42,530 nt of DNA from Rufibacter sp. XAAS-G3-1 (GTDB lineage Bacteria; Bacteroidota; Bacteroidia; Cytophagales; Hymenobacteraceae). Numbering within the stretch: the stretch's first letter is position 1; each line of letters starts with the position of its first letter. This document shows positions 16,936 through 27,882 of this stretch, in pieces. The position numbers were made by a program, and so were the translations under genes. The notes beneath the pieces are model-generated. The model saw nothing but the letters and a program-made list of their open reading frames with translations. It had not been told where the DNA came from and did no database searches. The stretch lies in contig NZ_JABFAM010000026.1 of NCBI RefSeq assembly GCF_013623775.1, positions 1 to 42,530 on the forward strand, written 5' to 3'.

Positions 16936-18207
16936 TCACACAAACAGGTTCAGGAAGTCTTGCCGGCCGTTGAGGTACTCATAGGCAAAACCTTCCTCCC
17001 GCATGCGTGCTTTGATGGTCTCCACGTCCTGTGGTTGCTTCACCTCCACGCCAATAAAAACCGGCCCCTTTTCCTTGTTGTTTTTCTTGATGTACTGGAA
17101 ATGGATGATGTCGTCCTCGGGGTGCAGCACGCGGTTCACGAAGGTTCTTAAGGCCCCCGGCTTCTGGTTGAAGGTCACCATGAAATAGTGCTTCAGGCCC
17201 TGGTGCCGAAGGGCACGTTCCTTGATGTCCTCCATGCGGGTAATGTCATTGTTGCTGCCGCTGATGACGCAGACCACGTTCTTGCCTTTGATCTCCTCGG
17301 CAAAAGACTTCAAGGCCGAAATGCTCAGCGTGCCCGCGGGTTCCAAGACCACGCCCTCCTCGTTGTACATCCGCAGGATGTCCTCGCAGACCTGGCCTTC
17401 GGGCACCAGCACAATGTCATCCAGCAAGTCGCGGCAGATCTCAAAGGTCAACGCCCCCGGACATTTCACCGCCGCCCCGTCCACAAAAGAATCAATGGTT
17501 TGGAGGGTCTGCCGCCGGTTTTCCTTGATGGAATTGTACATAGACGGCGCGCCCAGCGGCTGTACACCAATGAGCTTCGTTTGGGGGCTCAATTGCTTAA
17601 ACACGCTGGAAACGCCCGAGGCCAGCCCGCCGCCGCCAATGGGCATGAACAGGTAATCGATGGCAAAATCGGCCTCCTTGAAAACTTCCAGCCCCACGGT
17701 GGCCTGTCCCTCTATCACGGCCAAGTCATCAAACGGAGGAATGAAGGTGCTGCCGCGTTCGTCGCAGAAATCCTTGGCGGCCTTAAACGTATCGTCATAC
17801 GTGGCACCGGTAAGCACTATCTCCACCCACTCCTTCCCGAACAGGCGCACTTTGCTTACTTTTTGGGCCGGGGTTTGGGCGGGCATGAAGATATACCCTT
17901 TGATGCCCAACAACTGACAGGCATAGGCTACACCTTGCGCGTGGTTTCCGGCGCTGGAGCAGACAATTTCCTTCCCGCTTTCCTCAGCGGTAAGCGTAGA
18001 CAATTTATTATACGCGCCCCTGATCTTGTAAGAACGAACTACCTGCAGGTCTTCGCGCTTCAGGTAAACCTCCGCATCATACGTTTGGGAAAGCCATAGA
18101 TTCTTCATCAAAGGCGTTTTGTAAATAACGCCTTTAAGGTTGTTGGCGGCTTTCTCCACGTTCCCTAACGAGACCACGGTTTCTAAGGAAGCTGTCTCTT
18201 TCTGCAT
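16936..18207 (-). CDS. ilvA: Threonine dehydratase (threonine ammonia-lyase), biosynthetic
   Basis: The 423-residue PLP enzyme deaminates threonine to 2-oxobutanoate, the first step of isoleucine synthesis. The Schiff-base lysine lies in S-Y-K-I-R-G-A (K61), and the phosphate-binding glycine loop reads G-G-G-G-L-A-S-G-V. The C-terminal ~85 residues (H-Y-F-M-V-T-F-N-Q-K-P-G-A-L-R-T-F) form an ACT-like regulatory domain, so isoleucine feedback is plausible; there is one such domain, not two as in E. coli IlvA. It is the last gene of the minus-strand ilv-leu cluster, 282 bases after ilvC across a repeat-filled spacer, and is followed by a strong terminator. Confidence 0.93.
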   Translation of the reverse strand: MQKETASLETVVSLGNVEKAANNLKGVIYKTPLMKNLWLSQTYDAEVYLKREDLQVVRSYKIRGAYNKLSTLTAEESGKEIVCSSAGNHAQGVAYACQLLGIKGYIFMPAQTPAQKVSKVRLFGKEWVEIVLTGATYDDTFKAAKDFCDERGSTFIPPFDDLAVIEGQATVGLEVFKEADFAIDYLFMPIGGGGLASGVSSVFKQLSPQTKLIGVQPLGAPSMYNSIKENRRQTLQTIDSFVDGAAVKCPGALTFEICRDLLDDIVLVPEGQVCEDILRMYNEEGVVLEPAGTLSISALKSFAEEIKGKNVVCVISGSNNDITRMEDIKERALRHQGLKHYFMVTFNQKPGALRTFVNRVLHPEDDIIHFQYIKKNNKEKGPVFIGVEVKQPQDVETIKARMREEGFAYEYLNGRQDFLNLFV

Positions 18208-18223
18208 GTTGGTTCGGTGAAAA

Positions 18224-18420
18224 GCTGTTTTCGGCCTGATTTTTAAAATTCAGGCCGAAAACAGGTATAAATGGATTTCCCAATTGAGGATGATTTGCTG
18301 GTTCGTACGGACAGGGCTTGACCTGTCCCCACGCATTGCTGGTCTGCGCTTTCTGCAGGTGCCATTTTTCCCCTCTGTAGGAAGCTTCGGCCACCGTATT
18401 GGACAGGTCAAGCCCTGTCC
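18224..18420. repeat. Palindrome plus a 20-bp perfect inverted repeat in the ilvC-ilvA spacer
   Basis: A dispersed palindrome with long arms (CTGTTTTCGGCCTGA...TCAGGCCGAAAACAG) is at 18224-18264. GGACAGGGCTTGACCTGTCC (18309-18328) is repeated in inverted form at 18401-18420 with perfect complementarity, enclosing ~72 bases. These could fold in a readthrough transcript between ilvC and ilvA. Confidence 0.7.
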
Positions 18421-18489
18421 CTACTGTAGACTCCCCTCTTTATCTTTCCTCAAGGGGAGAATCATCTCCTAGAGAAGAATCATTTAAAA

Positions 18490-19551
18490 TCAAACTTCCT
18501 GGGTAACTTCCGCTTTGCTGCGGAGCTGACGCACCACGGCACCGGTCTGCCATAATTCAGAATCCCGCACCTCTTTCAGCTCGGCTTCCAGTTCCTGGCG
18601 GTAGCCGGGGGTAGAACCGCGTTGGATGGTGCGCTCTGCTTCTTTGCCGGAGGCGACGCTGTCATACAGCTCATTCAATACCGGCAACGTGGCCTCTCTA
18701 AATCTGCCTTTCCAGTCCAGGGCACCGCGCTGGGCGGTTACGGAGCAGTTGCTGAACATCCAGTCCATGCCGTTCTCGCCTACCAAGGGCACCAGGCTTT
18801 GGGTCAGTTCTTCCACGGTCTCGTTGAAGGCCTCAGACGGGGAGTGCCCGCGCTGGCGCAACACTTGGTATTGGGCTTCAATGATTCCGGCCAGGGCGCC
18901 CATCAACACGCCGCGCTCTCCGGTAAGGTCAGAGTATACTTCTTTTTTGAAATCGGTCTCAAACAGGTAACCAGAACCTACCCCAATGCCCATGGCTATC
19001 GCTTTTTCGTAGGCTTCGCCCGTGGCATCCTGGAACACGGCGAAGGAAGAGTTCAGTCCGCCCCCGGCCTGGAACAGGCGGCGCAGGCTGGTACCGCTGC
19101 CTTTGGGGGCCACCAGAATCACGTCCACATCGGCCGGAGGCACAATGTTGGTTTGCTCTTTGAACGTGATGCCGAAACCGTGCGAGAAGTACAAGGTCTT
19201 ACCCGGAGTCAGTTTCTCTTTGAGGGTGGGCCAAACGGCAATCTGGCCGGCATCTGATAACAAGTTGCAGAGGATGGTTCCGCGCTCAGCGGCTTCCTCA
19301 ATGGAGAACAGGCTGATGCCTTCCTCAAAACCATCTCTTTTCGCGCGCTCCCAGGACGGGGAATCCTGGCGCTGGCCCACAATCACGTTGAAGCCATTGT
19401 CGCGCATGTTCAATGCCTGGCCCGGGCCTTGCACGCCGTAGCCGATCACGGCAATGGTTTCGTCTTTTAATTTGTCTAAGGCTTTTGCCAACGGATATTC
19501 TTCGCGGGTGACAACGGTTTCTTCTACCCCGCCGAAATTGATTTTTGCCAT
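18490..19551 (-). CDS. ilvC: Ketol-acid reductoisomerase
   Basis: The 353-residue protein isomerises and reduces acetolactate or acetohydroxybutyrate with NADPH and Mg2+, the second common step to valine and isoleucine. The nucleotide loop reads G-Y-G-V-Q-G (37-42), followed after strand 2 by Q-R-Q-D-S (60-64), consistent with NADP use. Metal ligands are seen in D-L-T-G-E-R-G (D208, E212), and the conserved S-H-G-F is at 123-126. It is a short single-knot form, closer in motif style to fungal and Bacteroidota enzymes than to the E. coli long form. It lies between ilvN (449-base repeat-rich gap) and ilvA. Confidence 0.93.
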   Translation of the reverse strand: MAKINFGGVEETVVTREEYPLAKALDKLKDETIAVIGYGVQGPGQALNMRDNGFNVIVGQRQDSPSWERAKRDGFEEGISLFSIEEAAERGTILCNLLSDAGQIAVWPTLKEKLTPGKTLYFSHGFGITFKEQTNIVPPADVDVILVAPKGSGTSLRRLFQAGGGLNSSFAVFQDATGEAYEKAIAMGIGVGSGYLFETDFKKEVYSDLTGERGVLMGALAGIIEAQYQVLRQRGHSPSEAFNETVEELTQSLVPLVGENGMDWMFSNCSVTAQRGALDWKGRFREATLPVLNELYDSVASGKEAERTIQRGSTPGYRQELEAELKEVRDSELWQTGAVVRQLRSKAEVTQEV

Positions 19552-19607
19552 TTTACTGTTTGTTAATATGGGTTGTTAGTTGATTTACTTGGTTCATGGA
19601 GGTGAAA

Positions 19608-19999
19608 CCTCACCCCCGGCCCCTCTCCCACAGAGAGGGGAGCTTTGTACTTTTGCGTTTTAGGCCTTATTTTTGAAAAACAGGCCTAAAACAGGTTTTA
19701 CTTCTAACTCTCCTCGGTCTGTCCCCTGGCAGACCGAGGAAACAGTAAACAGGATTTCCACTTTCCTTCTGGCGCGAGTCTCCAGACCCGTGCCGGTGGA
19801 TGCGTGGAGTCTCCAGACTCCCGTGTTTTGCCCGTGGTTCCCGGCGAGTCTGGAGACCCGCTTCATCCTTTGTCACGAGACTTTAGCCTCGCGCCAGCTT
19901 TCTTTATGCGCCTCCGTTTTTAGCCTGTTCCGTAGAAAACAGCTCCAAAACGCATCCTCCAACACTCCCCTCTCCGTGGGAGAGGGGCCGGGGGTGAGG
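19608..19999. repeat. Composite repeat block in the ilvN-ilvC spacer (copy 1)
   Basis: The ends are an inverted pair (CCTCACCCCCGGCCCCTCTC at 19608 and its near complement ending at 19999). Between them, in order: a dispersed palindrome (19656-19695), a perfect 10-bp hairpin CCTCGGTCTG/CAGACCGAGG (19712-19739), a GGCGCGAGTCTCCAGAC...GAGTCTGGAGAC inverted module (about 19771-19895) and a second dispersed palindrome (19914-19953). The block at 24063-24478 has the same layout. Confidence 0.75.
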
Positions 20000-20000
20000 T

Positions 20001-20609
20001 TTACATGCTAAACACCTTCTCGCGGCTGTTCAGGAACTCGTTTTCCACTACCTCCTGCCCTGGCTCGGTGCGCTCGAATTCGCGCAGTTTGCGGTTGAAG
20101 CCGTCGCTGCTTTTGATGATGGCAATGCGGGCGCTGCGCACGAACTCAATCAACCCGAAGGGCTGCAGAACTTTGATCAGGTTGTCGGTTTCCTCGCGGT
20201 GGCCGGTGGTTTCAAAGACGGTGTAGTCTTTCCGGATCACCACCACCCGCGCGCCGTTTTCGCGGAGCAGGCGTTCTACTTTGGCTTTCTCGGCGATCAC
20301 GTCGGTGGGCACTTTGTAGAGCGCCATTTCCTGCCAGATCACATCTTCGTTGGTGTTGTAATACACCTTCAATACCTCTACCTGCTTCTCAATCTGCCGG
20401 GCAATTTTGCTCACCACTTCCTCGGTCTCGTTGATCACGATGTTGAAGCGGTGGATGCCTTCAATCTCAGAGGGCGAGGTGTTGAGGCTGTCAATGTTGA
20501 TTTTGCGGCGGGTGAAAATCATGGCGATGCGGTTGAGTAACCCTACGTGGTTCTCGGTGTACACCGTGATGTTGTATTCTTCCTTTTCTATGGGCGCTTG
20601 TTCAGGCAT
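20001..20609 (-). CDS. ilvN: Acetolactate synthase small (regulatory) subunit
   Basis: The 202-residue protein has an N-terminal ACT domain (I-T-V-Y-T-E-N-H-V-G-L-L-N-R-I-A-M-I-F, then N-I-D-S-L-N) and a C-terminal IlvH-type domain (about 100-180). It binds the IlvB catalytic subunit and normally confers valine feedback. The N-to-H-V-G-L-L ligand region for valine is intact. The gene lies 21 bases after ilvB, the tightest non-overlapping join in the cluster, consistent with coupled production of the two subunits. Confidence 0.92.
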   Translation of the reverse strand: MPEQAPIEKEEYNITVYTENHVGLLNRIAMIFTRRKINIDSLNTSPSEIEGIHRFNIVINETEEVVSKIARQIEKQVEVLKVYYNTNEDVIWQEMALYKVPTDVIAEKAKVERLLRENGARVVVIRKDYTVFETTGHREETDNLIKVLQPFGLIEFVRSARIAIIKSSDGFNRKLREFERTEPGQEVVENEFLNSREKVFSM

Positions 20610-20630
20610 GGTCTTCTTGGTTAGGCACCG

Positions 20631-22364
20631 TTATTTTAATCTGATTTCGCTCACGCTGCAGCCTTGCGGCACCATGGGGAACACGTTGTTCTCTTTGGTC
20701 ACCATCACTTCCAGCAGGAAGGAACCGGGGTGCGCCAGCATTTCTTGCAGGGCACCGGTCAGGTCTTCACGCTGGTTGATGCTCTTGCCGGGGATGCCGT
20801 AGCCTTTGGCCACCTGCACGTAATCGGGGCTGGTGATATCCACGAAAGAGTAGCGCCGCTCATGGAAGAGCTCCTGCCACTGCCGCACCATGCCCAGGAA
20901 TTGGTTGTTCAGGATCAGGATTTTCACGTCAACGCCGCTCTGCATGATGGTGCCCAGTTCCTGGATGGTCATCTGCACGCCGCCGTCGCCAATCACGGCT
21001 ACCACGGTGCGGTTTGGTGCGCCAAATTTGGCCCCAATGGCGGCCGGAAGCGCGAAGCCCATGGTGCCCAAGCCGCCGCTGGTGATGTTGCTGCGGGTGT
21101 GGTTCAGTTTGGCGTAGCGGCAGGCCACCATCTGGTGCTGGCCCACGTCTGTCACAATGATGGCCTCGCCCTTGGTGAGTTCGTTCAATTGCTGAATCAC
21201 CTCCCCCATGGTCATTTCCTCTGAGGTGGGGAACAGCTCTTCTCTGATCACCGCATCTATTTCCTTCTGCTCAAACTCCCGGAACTTAGCCAGCCACTCA
21301 GAATGCTGTTTGGCTTCCACCAGTTGCGTGAGCAGCGGCAGGGTCTCTTTGCAATCGCCCCACACGGGCACGGTGGTTTTCACGTTTTTGTCTATCTCGG
21401 CGGGGTCAATGTCCAGGTGGATGATCTGGGCTTGCTTGGCGTATTTGTCCAATCTGCCCGTCACGCGGTCGTCAAAGCGCATGCCTATGGCGATGAGCAC
21501 ATCGCACTCATTGGTCATCACGTTGGGGCCGTAGTTGCCGTGCATGCCCAACATGCCCACGTTCTGCGGATGGTCGCTGGGCAAGGCCCCCGCTCCCATG
21601 ATAGTCCAGGCGGCCGGAATGCCGGTTTTCTCCAGAAATGCTTTAAACTCCTGCTCTGCCGAACCCAGCATCACGCCCTGCCCCCACAGCACGAACGGCT
21701 TTTTAGCGCTGTTGATCAAAGCGGCAGCCTGTTCAATGTATTCTCTGCGCACAATCGGCTTGGGCCGATAGCTGCGGATGTGGTCACATCTTTTATACCC
21801 CTGGAAGCTGAATTTCTGCAGCTGCGCGTTTTTGGTGATGTCAATCAACACCGGGCCGGGCCGACCAGTGCGGGCAATATGGAACGCCTTGGCGATCACT
21901 TCCGGAATCTCGGTGGCATCGGTGATCTGGTAATTCCATTTGGTCACGGGCGTGGTGATGCCAATCACATCGGCTTCCTGGAAGGCATCGGTACCCAACA
22001 AATGCGCGAATACCTGGCCGGTGATGCAGACCAGCGGCGTGCTGTCTATCTGGGCATCGGCGAGGCCGGTTACCAGATTGGTGGCCCCTGGCCCGCTGGT
22101 GGCGAACACCACGCCTACTTTGCCGGAGGAACGGGCGTACCCTTGTCCGGCGTGGATACCGCCTTGTTCGTGGCGCACCAGCACGTGTTTGAGATCGCCT
22201 TCAAAGTCATACAGCGCGTCATAGATGGGCATGATGGCCCCGCCGGGATACCCGAAGATGGTGTCCACGCCTTCCACCGTGAGGGCGTGCAATAAGGCCT
22301 GACCTCCGCTGATCACGGTGGCCGTTTCAGGCAAGGCTGGGGCTGGTTTCTCTTGCGTTAACAT
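20631..22364 (-). CDS. ilvB: Acetolactate synthase large (catalytic) subunit
   Basis: The product has about 577 residues from ATG 22364. It is a ThDP- and FAD-dependent enzyme that condenses pyruvate with pyruvate or 2-oxobutanoate. Visible motifs: F-G-Y-P-G-G-A near residue 37, the activating glutamate in R-H-E-Q-G-G (E66), and the ThDP-binding G-D-G-G...L-N-N-Q motif near the C-terminus. An upstream in-frame ATG at 22406 would deepen the overlap with ilvD; the one at 22364 gives the usual N-terminus and still overlaps the ilvD 3' end by 38 bases. That overlap suggests translational coupling. Confidence 0.93.
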   Translation of the reverse strand: MLTQEKPAPALPETATVISGGQALLHALTVEGVDTIFGYPGGAIMPIYDALYDFEGDLKHVLVRHEQGGIHAGQGYARSSGKVGVVFATSGPGATNLVTGLADAQIDSTPLVCITGQVFAHLLGTDAFQEADVIGITTPVTKWNYQITDATEIPEVIAKAFHIARTGRPGPVLIDITKNAQLQKFSFQGYKRCDHIRSYRPKPIVRREYIEQAAALINSAKKPFVLWGQGVMLGSAEQEFKAFLEKTGIPAAWTIMGAGALPSDHPQNVGMLGMHGNYGPNVMTNECDVLIAIGMRFDDRVTGRLDKYAKQAQIIHLDIDPAEIDKNVKTTVPVWGDCKETLPLLTQLVEAKQHSEWLAKFREFEQKEIDAVIREELFPTSEEMTMGEVIQQLNELTKGEAIIVTDVGQHQMVACRYAKLNHTRSNITSGGLGTMGFALPAAIGAKFGAPNRTVVAVIGDGGVQMTIQELGTIMQSGVDVKILILNNQFLGMVRQWQELFHERRYSFVDITSPDYVQVAKGYGIPGKSINQREDLTGALQEMLAHPGSFLLEVMVTKENNVFPMVPQGCSVSEIRLK

Positions 22365-24048
22365 AGGCTTCTTCCTGTAAATCGGTGATACAACCGTGGC
22401 TCGCATCGCTCACCGTCCTTAGATATTTCAGCAACACTCCCTGCGAAGCATTGGGGGTGGGTCTTCTCCAGTTCTCCCGACGAGCGCTTAACTCTTCCTC
22501 GTCTACCTGCACGTCCATGGTGTTATTGGCGGCATCCAGCACAATCCAATCGCCGTCTTCCACCAGCGCGATGGTGCCGCCCTCATAGGCCTCGGGGCAC
22601 ACGTGCCCGATGACAAAGCCGTGGGTACCGCCGGAGAAGCGGCCGTCCGTAATCAACGCCACTTTATCGCCCAGTCCGGCCCCAATGATGGCCGAGGTGG
22701 GTTTCAGCATCTCGGGCATGCCCGGCCCACCTTTTGGGCCCACGTACCGGATCACCACCACGTGGCCGGGTTGTATCTTGCCCAAGGTGATGCCTTCGTT
22801 CAGTTCCTCCTCTGAGTTGAACACCACGGCCGGGCCCTCGAACCGAACGCCTTCTTTGCCGGTGATCTTCGCCACGGCCCCTTTGGTGGCCAGGTTGCCG
22901 TACAGCACCTGAATGTGGCCGTCGGGCTTCATGGGGTTGGAAAGCGGGCGCAGCAAGTCTTGCTCCTCGCCCAGCGGTTTCACGTTCTCCAGGTTCTCGG
23001 CGATGGTTTTGCCGGTCACGGTAAGCAAATCACCGTTCAGCAGCCCTTCGTTCAGCAGGGTTTTCATCACGGCCGGTACCCCACCTATGGCGGAAAGGTC
23101 TTCCATGAGGTACTTGCCGCTGGGCTTGAGGTCTGCTCTAAAGGAAACCCGGTCACTCACCGCCTGGAAATCTTCCAGGGTCAGTTTCACGCCCGCCGCA
23201 TGCGCGATGGCGATCAAATGGATGACGGCGTTGGTGGAGCCGCCCAGCACCGTGATGAGCACCATGGCGTTCTCAAAGGCCTGGCGGGTTAAGATGTCAC
23301 GGGGTTTGAGGTCTTTCTCCAACAGGTTCCTCAGGTACTCGCCGGTATTTAGGCACTCTTCTCTTTTGGCGTCGCTCACGGCCACGGAGGAGGAGGAATA
23401 CGGCAGGGACATGCCCAGCGCCTCGGCCGCCGAGGCCATGGTGTTGGCGGTGTACATGCCGCCGCAGGCCCCTGGCCCCGGACAGGCGTTGCGGATGATG
23501 CCGCGGTAATCCTCGTCTGAGATGTTGCCGTTCAGTTTCTGGCCGTAGGCCTCAAAGCAGGACACGATGTTTAATTTTTGGCCCTTGAAGTTCCCGCCTT
23601 TGATGGTGCCGCCGTACACCATCATGCCGGGGCGGTTCAAACGTGCCATCGCCATCAGGGCCCCCGGCATGTTCTTGTCGCAGCCCACCACGCAGGCCAG
23701 GGCGTCATAGTAATGGGCACCGGCCATGGCCTCAATGGAATCAGCGATCAGTTCCCGTGACACTAATGAATAGCGCATGCCGGCGTTGCCGTTGGTGATG
23801 CCGTCACTCACGCCAATGGTGTTGAACCTAAGTCCTACCAAATCCTGCGCCTGCACGCCTTCCTTCACCACGTCGGCGAGGTCGTTGAGGTGCATGTTGC
23901 AGGTGTTGCCGTCAAAGCCGGTGGAGCAGATGCCCACAAACGGTTTCCGAAGATCCGCCTCCGGGATACCGGAGCCGATCAGCATGGCCTGGGAGGCCGG
24001 CAGGCTGTCGTCTTTGGTGTAGATGCCGCTGTATTTGTTTAAAGCCAT
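22327..24048 (-). CDS. ilvD: Dihydroxy-acid dehydratase
   Basis: The 573-residue Fe-S enzyme dehydrates 2,3-dihydroxy-acids to 2-oxo-acids, the third common step of valine and isoleucine synthesis. Cluster cysteines appear in [18 protein letters not shown] and [12 protein letters not shown], and the C-terminal D-G-R-F-S-G-G motif is present. The length is normal. It is separated from leuB by a 431-base repeat block and overlaps the start of ilvB. Confidence 0.94.
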   Translation of the reverse strand: MALNKYSGIYTKDDSLPASQAMLIGSGIPEADLRKPFVGICSTGFDGNTCNMHLNDLADVVKEGVQAQDLVGLRFNTIGVSDGITNGNAGMRYSLVSRELIADSIEAMAGAHYYDALACVVGCDKNMPGALMAMARLNRPGMMVYGGTIKGGNFKGQKLNIVSCFEAYGQKLNGNISDEDYRGIIRNACPGPGACGGMYTANTMASAAEALGMSLPYSSSSVAVSDAKREECLNTGEYLRNLLEKDLKPRDILTRQAFENAMVLITVLGGSTNAVIHLIAIAHAAGVKLTLEDFQAVSDRVSFRADLKPSGKYLMEDLSAIGGVPAVMKTLLNEGLLNGDLLTVTGKTIAENLENVKPLGEEQDLLRPLSNPMKPDGHIQVLYGNLATKGAVAKITGKEGVRFEGPAVVFNSEEELNEGITLGKIQPGHVVVIRYVGPKGGPGMPEMLKPTSAIIGAGLGDKVALITDGRFSGGTHGFVIGHVCPEAYEGGTIALVEDGDWIVLDAANNTMDVQVDEEELSARRENWRRPTPNASQGVLLKYLRTVSDASHGCITDLQEEAYVNARETSPSLA

Positions 24049-24062
24049 GAGTTTATATGTTA

Positions 24063-24478
24063 CCTCACCCCCGGCCCCTCTCCCACAGAGAGGGGAGTTT
24101 TGGATGATGCGTTTTTAGTCTGTTTTCTGAAAAGGAGGGCAGAAACCACTTTCCATTTCTGGGTGAAACCTGTGAGGTTTTTCGTTTTGAGCCTGCTTTC
24201 TGAAAAACAGGCCGGAAACAGTATTCCTTTTTCTTTTTTCTACTGGCGCGAGTCTCCAGACTTGTGCCGATGGATGCGTGGCGTCTCCAGACTTCCTCCT
24301 TGTTTCTGCCCGTGGTTCCCGGCGAGTCTGGAGTCTCGCGCCAGGTTGGAGGTTCCTAAACCTGTGAGGTTTTCAAAACCTCACAGGTTTAGCGTTTTAA
24401 GCCTCATTTCCAGAAAACAGCCTGCATACGCTATATCCCAAACTCCCCTCTCCGTGGGAGAGGGGCCGGGGGTGAGGT
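24063..24478. repeat. Composite repeat block in the leuB-ilvD spacer (copy 2)
   Basis: It has the same layout as the block at 19608-19999: inverted outer modules (CCTCACCCCCGGCCCCTCTC and complement), dispersed palindromes at about 24109-24145, 24183-24220 and 24393-24428, and the GGCGCGAGTCTCCAGAC inverted module at 24245-24342. It also holds a perfect 16-bp-arm hairpin AAACCTGTGAGGTTTT (24358-24390), absent from copy 1. Confidence 0.75.
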
Positions 24479-24479
24479 C

Positions 24480-25598
24480 TTAAATAATGGTGCTCAGCCC
24501 AATTTCAATGTTCTTCAAATGCCGGAAACTTTCGCCGCCTTCCTGCACGTAGTTGGCAATGAAAGCGCCCACTTGCTCGGTGGTAAAAGGATGATCGGCT
24601 CTAAGTTCAGGGGTCAGCACGTTCTTCTCCAGGGTGTAGTCAACCGCTTCTTTCACCAAGTCTGCCTCTTCCTGCATCCCGAAATGCTCCAGCATCATGG
24701 CCACCGATAGAATGGTGGCGATGGGGTTGGCAATGCCTTTTCCTTTCGCCTGCGGGAAAGAACCATGGATGGGTTCAAACAAAGCCGCCGTCTCCCCTAC
24801 CGAAGCCGAGGGCAACAAGCCCAGCGACCCCGCAATCACCGAGGCTTCGTCAGAGATGATGTCCCCGAACATGTTCTCGGTGAGGATCACGTCAAACTGC
24901 CGGGGGTTGAGGATCAGCTGCATGGCGGCGTTGTCCACGAACAGGTAATCAACGGCGACCGATGGGTATTCTGGGGCAATCTGCTGTACCACCTCGCGCC
25001 ACAGCCGGGAGGTTTCCAGCACGTTGGCCTTGTCAACCAGCGTAAGCTTGTCTCGGCGGGTAGTGGCCGACTGGAATGCCAGGTGCGCGATGCGTACGAT
25101 TTCTTCTTTGGTGTAGGTGCAGTGGTCATAGGCTCCGTCTGCGGTGCGGCCTTTCTCCCCGAAGTAAATGCCGCCCGTCAGTTCGCGGTAGATGAGCATG
25201 TCGGCGCCTTTGATACGATCCGCTTTCAGGGGCGAATGCTCCAACAGCACGTCATAAGCCGTCACCGGACGGATATTGGCGAACAAACCCAACGACTTTC
25301 TCAGGCGCAGCAAACCTTGCTCGGGGCGCACTTTGGCGGCGGGGTTGTGGTCGTACTTGGGGTCTCCTATGGCACCTAACAAAATAGCATCGGCCTCAAA
25401 GCAGGCCTGTAGGGTAGACTCCGGCAGCGGGTCGCCAGTGGCGTCAATGGCGCAGGCCCCCATCAGTTGCACGTCCAGTTCAAACTGGTGCCCGAACCGC
25501 TCAGAAACAGCCTCCAATACCTTCAGGGCCTCGGCACACACTTCCGGCCCAATTCCGTCGCCGGGTAATACGGCTATTCTTTTGGTTAATACGCCCAT
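24480..25598 (-). CDS. leuB: 3-isopropylmalate dehydrogenase
   Basis: The 372-residue NAD-dependent enzyme oxidises and decarboxylates 3-isopropylmalate in leucine synthesis. Visible: [10 protein letters not shown] near the start, the substrate and metal region V-D-N-A-A-M-Q-L and [10 protein letters not shown], and E-P-I-H-G-S with the adenine-binding A-N-P-I-A-T. The length is normal. Its start overlaps the leuD end by 13 bases, so translation is probably coupled. Confidence 0.94.
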   Translation of the reverse strand: MGVLTKRIAVLPGDGIGPEVCAEALKVLEAVSERFGHQFELDVQLMGACAIDATGDPLPESTLQACFEADAILLGAIGDPKYDHNPAAKVRPEQGLLRLRKSLGLFANIRPVTAYDVLLEHSPLKADRIKGADMLIYRELTGGIYFGEKGRTADGAYDHCTYTKEEIVRIAHLAFQSATTRRDKLTLVDKANVLETSRLWREVVQQIAPEYPSVAVDYLFVDNAAMQLILNPRQFDVILTENMFGDIISDEASVIAGSLGLLPSASVGETAALFEPIHGSFPQAKGKGIANPIATILSVAMMLEHFGMQEEADLVKEAVDYTLEKNVLTPELRADHPFTTEQVGAFIANYVQEGGESFRHLKNIEIGLSTII

Positions 25599-26182
25599 GG
25601 TCTGCTTTTTTCGTATTGCTCTATCGCTTCTTTCTGGTTCACTAAAAAATCAATGTCATCATAGCCATTGATCATACACTCTTTTTTGTAGGCGTCAATG
25701 GCAAACGGAATGCGCTCTTCCCACACCGGCACTTCTAATTCCTGATTCACCAAGTTCACTACCAACGTAGTCTGCGGGTCTGCCTCTAGCTGGGCGAATA
25801 ATCTGGCCAGCACTTCATCTGACACCTGCAATGGTAACAAGCCATTGTTCAGCGCATTGCCTTTGAAGATATCGGCGAAGAAGCTGGAGATGACTACTTT
25901 GAACCCGGCATCATGGATGGCCCAGGCCGCGTGTTCTCTACTTGACCCGCACCCGAAGTTCTTGCCCGCCACCAGAATCTGCCCGCTGTAACGCCCGTTG
26001 TTCAGCACGAAATCGGCTTTAGGCTGACCTGCGTTGTCAAAGCGCCAATCGCGGAAAAGGTTCTCTCCGAAGCCTTCGCGCGAAGTAGCCTTTAAAAAGC
26101 GGGCCGGGATGATCTGGTCGGTATCTATGTTCTCAATCGGGAGCGGAACCGCCGTGGATTGAAGTATCTCAAACTTTTCCAT
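25586..26182 (-). CDS. leuD: 3-isopropylmalate dehydratase small subunit
   Basis: The 198-residue partner of LeuC is of normal length. It has the signature [13 protein letters not shown] and the substrate loop G-C-G-S-S-R-E-H-A. It contributes the swivelling domain of the isomerase that converts 2- to 3-isopropylmalate. It is separated from leuC by 181 bases containing a dispersed repeat and overlaps leuB. Confidence 0.94.
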   Translation of the reverse strand: MEKFEILQSTAVPLPIENIDTDQIIPARFLKATSREGFGENLFRDWRFDNAGQPKADFVLNNGRYSGQILVAGKNFGCGSSREHAAWAIHDAGFKVVISSFFADIFKGNALNNGLLPLQVSDEVLARLFAQLEADPQTTLVVNLVNQELEVPVWEERIPFAIDAYKKECMINGYDDIDFLVNQKEAIEQYEKSRPWAY

Positions 26183-26205
26183 TCATTTTAAATGTTTTAC
26201 TTCTG

Positions 26206-26353
26206 CGTCCTCCTTTGAAGGGGGTTGGGGGATGTTTTCTCGTGCTGATTAGGCATTCCCGAGAATCATTTTTCATCTGCTTTGCAACTGCTGTTACTTC
26301 TTCAAACGTCCTCGTCATCCCCCTACCCCCTTCAAAGGGGGACGGAATGCGTG
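26206..26353. repeat. ~148-bp dispersed repeat with inverted ends (copy 2)
   Basis: CGTCCTCCTTTGAAGGGGGT opens it and CCCCCTTCAAAGGGGGACGG closes it. The interior CGTGCTGATTAGGCATTCCC is shared with the copy at 11308-11452. It fills the leuC-leuD spacer and can form a long hairpin in the transcript. Confidence 0.65.
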
Positions 26354-26363
26354 CTTCTCTATT

Positions 26364-27761
26364 CTAGTTCAGGTAGTGGGTGATGTCCACAATCTTTCCT
26401 TCCACGGCGGTGATGGCGGCCACCAGCGGACTGGCCAACAAGGTGCGGGAACCGGGCCCCTGGCGGCCTTCAAAATTGCGGTTAGAGGTAGAAACGCAGT
26501 ACGCACCGGCCGGAATCTTGTCTTCGTTCATGGCCAGGCAGGCGCTACAGCCCGGCTCGCGTAGTTCAAAACCTGCGGCAGCCAGCACCTTGTCAATGCC
26601 TTCTTCCATGGCTTGCTTTTCCACCAGTTTGGAACCCGGCACAATGATGGCCTCTACGTGCGGGGCTTTCTGTTTGCCCTGCACGTACTTGGCTACTTGC
26701 CGCAAATCTTCAATGCGGGAGTTGGTACAAGACCCGATGAACACGTAATCAATCTGCTTGCCCAGCAAAGACTCACCGGGGGCAAAACCCATGTACTTCA
26801 AAGATTTGCTGTAGCTGGCCTGCTCACTCACCGGAACATCTGTGGGGATAACCGCGTCAATGGCCATGCCCATGCCGGGGTTCGTCCCGAACGTAATCAT
26901 CGGCGCAATATCCTGTGCATCAAAAGTGTATTCTTTCTCAAAAGAAGCGCCTTCCTCGGTGAACAGAGTAGACCAATAAGCAACGGCCTGCTCCCAACGC
27001 TCGCCTTGCGGCGCGAACGGACGGCCTTTCAGGTAGTCAAAAGTGGTTTGGTCTGGGGCGATCATGCCGCCGCGGGCTCCCATTTCAATGCTCATGTTGC
27101 AGACCGTCATGCGCCCTTCCATGCTCAGGGCCCTGAACGCGCTGCCGGCGTATTCCACAAAGTAACCCGTGGCACCACCGGTACCCAGTTTTGAAATCAC
27201 GTAGAGGATGATGTCTTTGGCGGTGACACCTGGTTTTACCGCTCCTTCTACCGTAATGCGCATACTTTTCGGTTTGCTCAACAGCAAAGTCTGCGAGGCC
27301 ATTACCTGTGCCACCTGGCTCGTACCAATCCCGAAGGCGATGGCTCCGAAGGCACCGTGGGTAGACGTATGGCTGTCGCCGCACACGATGGTCATGCCGG
27401 GCTGGGTCAAGCCTAACTCTGGGCCGATGACGTGCACAATGCCTTGGTGCTGGTGGCCTAAGCCGTACAGTTCAATGTTGTGTTTGGCGCAGTTCTGGGT
27501 GAGTTTGTCTACCTGGAAACGGGAAAGCGGCTCCTCAATGGGAAGGTGCTGGTTTTTGGTGGGCACGTTATGGTCGGCGGTAGCCACCATCTGCTTTTTG
27601 CGGAACAAGGGCAAGCCACGGGCTTCAATCTCATCAAAGGCCTGCGGACTGGTTACTTCGTGTATTAAGTGTTTATCAATGTAAAACACGTCTAATCCCG
27701 CTCCCGGAATGGACTTCACTACGTGGGCGTCCCAAATCTTATCTAATAATGTCTTTGCCAT
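26364..27761 (-). CDS. leuC: 3-isopropylmalate dehydratase large subunit
   Basis: The 465-residue aconitase-type Fe-S subunit isomerises 2-isopropylmalate with LeuD. It begins [10 protein letters not shown], has [10 protein letters not shown], and carries cluster cysteines in G-S-C-T-N-S-R and P-G-C-S-A-C. The length is normal. It lies 121 bases after leuA, across a hairpin-forming repeat. Confidence 0.95.
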   Translation of the reverse strand: MAKTLLDKIWDAHVVKSIPGAGLDVFYIDKHLIHEVTSPQAFDEIEARGLPLFRKKQMVATADHNVPTKNQHLPIEEPLSRFQVDKLTQNCAKHNIELYGLGHQHQGIVHVIGPELGLTQPGMTIVCGDSHTSTHGAFGAIAFGIGTSQVAQVMASQTLLLSKPKSMRITVEGAVKPGVTAKDIILYVISKLGTGGATGYFVEYAGSAFRALSMEGRMTVCNMSIEMGARGGMIAPDQTTFDYLKGRPFAPQGERWEQAVAYWSTLFTEEGASFEKEYTFDAQDIAPMITFGTNPGMGMAIDAVIPTDVPVSEQASYSKSLKYMGFAPGESLLGKQIDYVFIGSCTNSRIEDLRQVAKYVQGKQKAPHVEAIIVPGSKLVEKQAMEEGIDKVLAAAGFELREPGCSACLAMNEDKIPAGAYCVSTSNRNFEGRQGPGSRTLLASPLVAAITAVEGKIVDITHYLN

Positions 27762-27783
27762 TGTTGTGTTGTGTTCTCACCTT

Positions 27784-27874
27784 TGTCATCTTGGAAAGAT
27801 CTTGTGGGCGAGCTAGAAAAGCGCTTCTTGTTCGCTACTGCCGTTCGCCCACAAGTTCTTTTCAGGAGGACAGG
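27784..27874. repeat. ~90-bp inverted repeat in the leuA-leuC spacer
   Basis: GAAAGATCTTGTGGGCGA is followed by its near complement TCGCCCACAAGTTCTTTTC. The related copy is at 16682-16772, with a degenerate piece at 9900-9945. It could stall or end transcription between leuA and leuC. Confidence 0.65.
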
Positions 27875-27882
27875 AAGGGGGT

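Noticed and set aside
21303..22295. 330-codon plus-strand frame opposite ilvB
   Set aside because: Antisense shadow of ilvB; no leader, no protein-like hydrophobic pattern.
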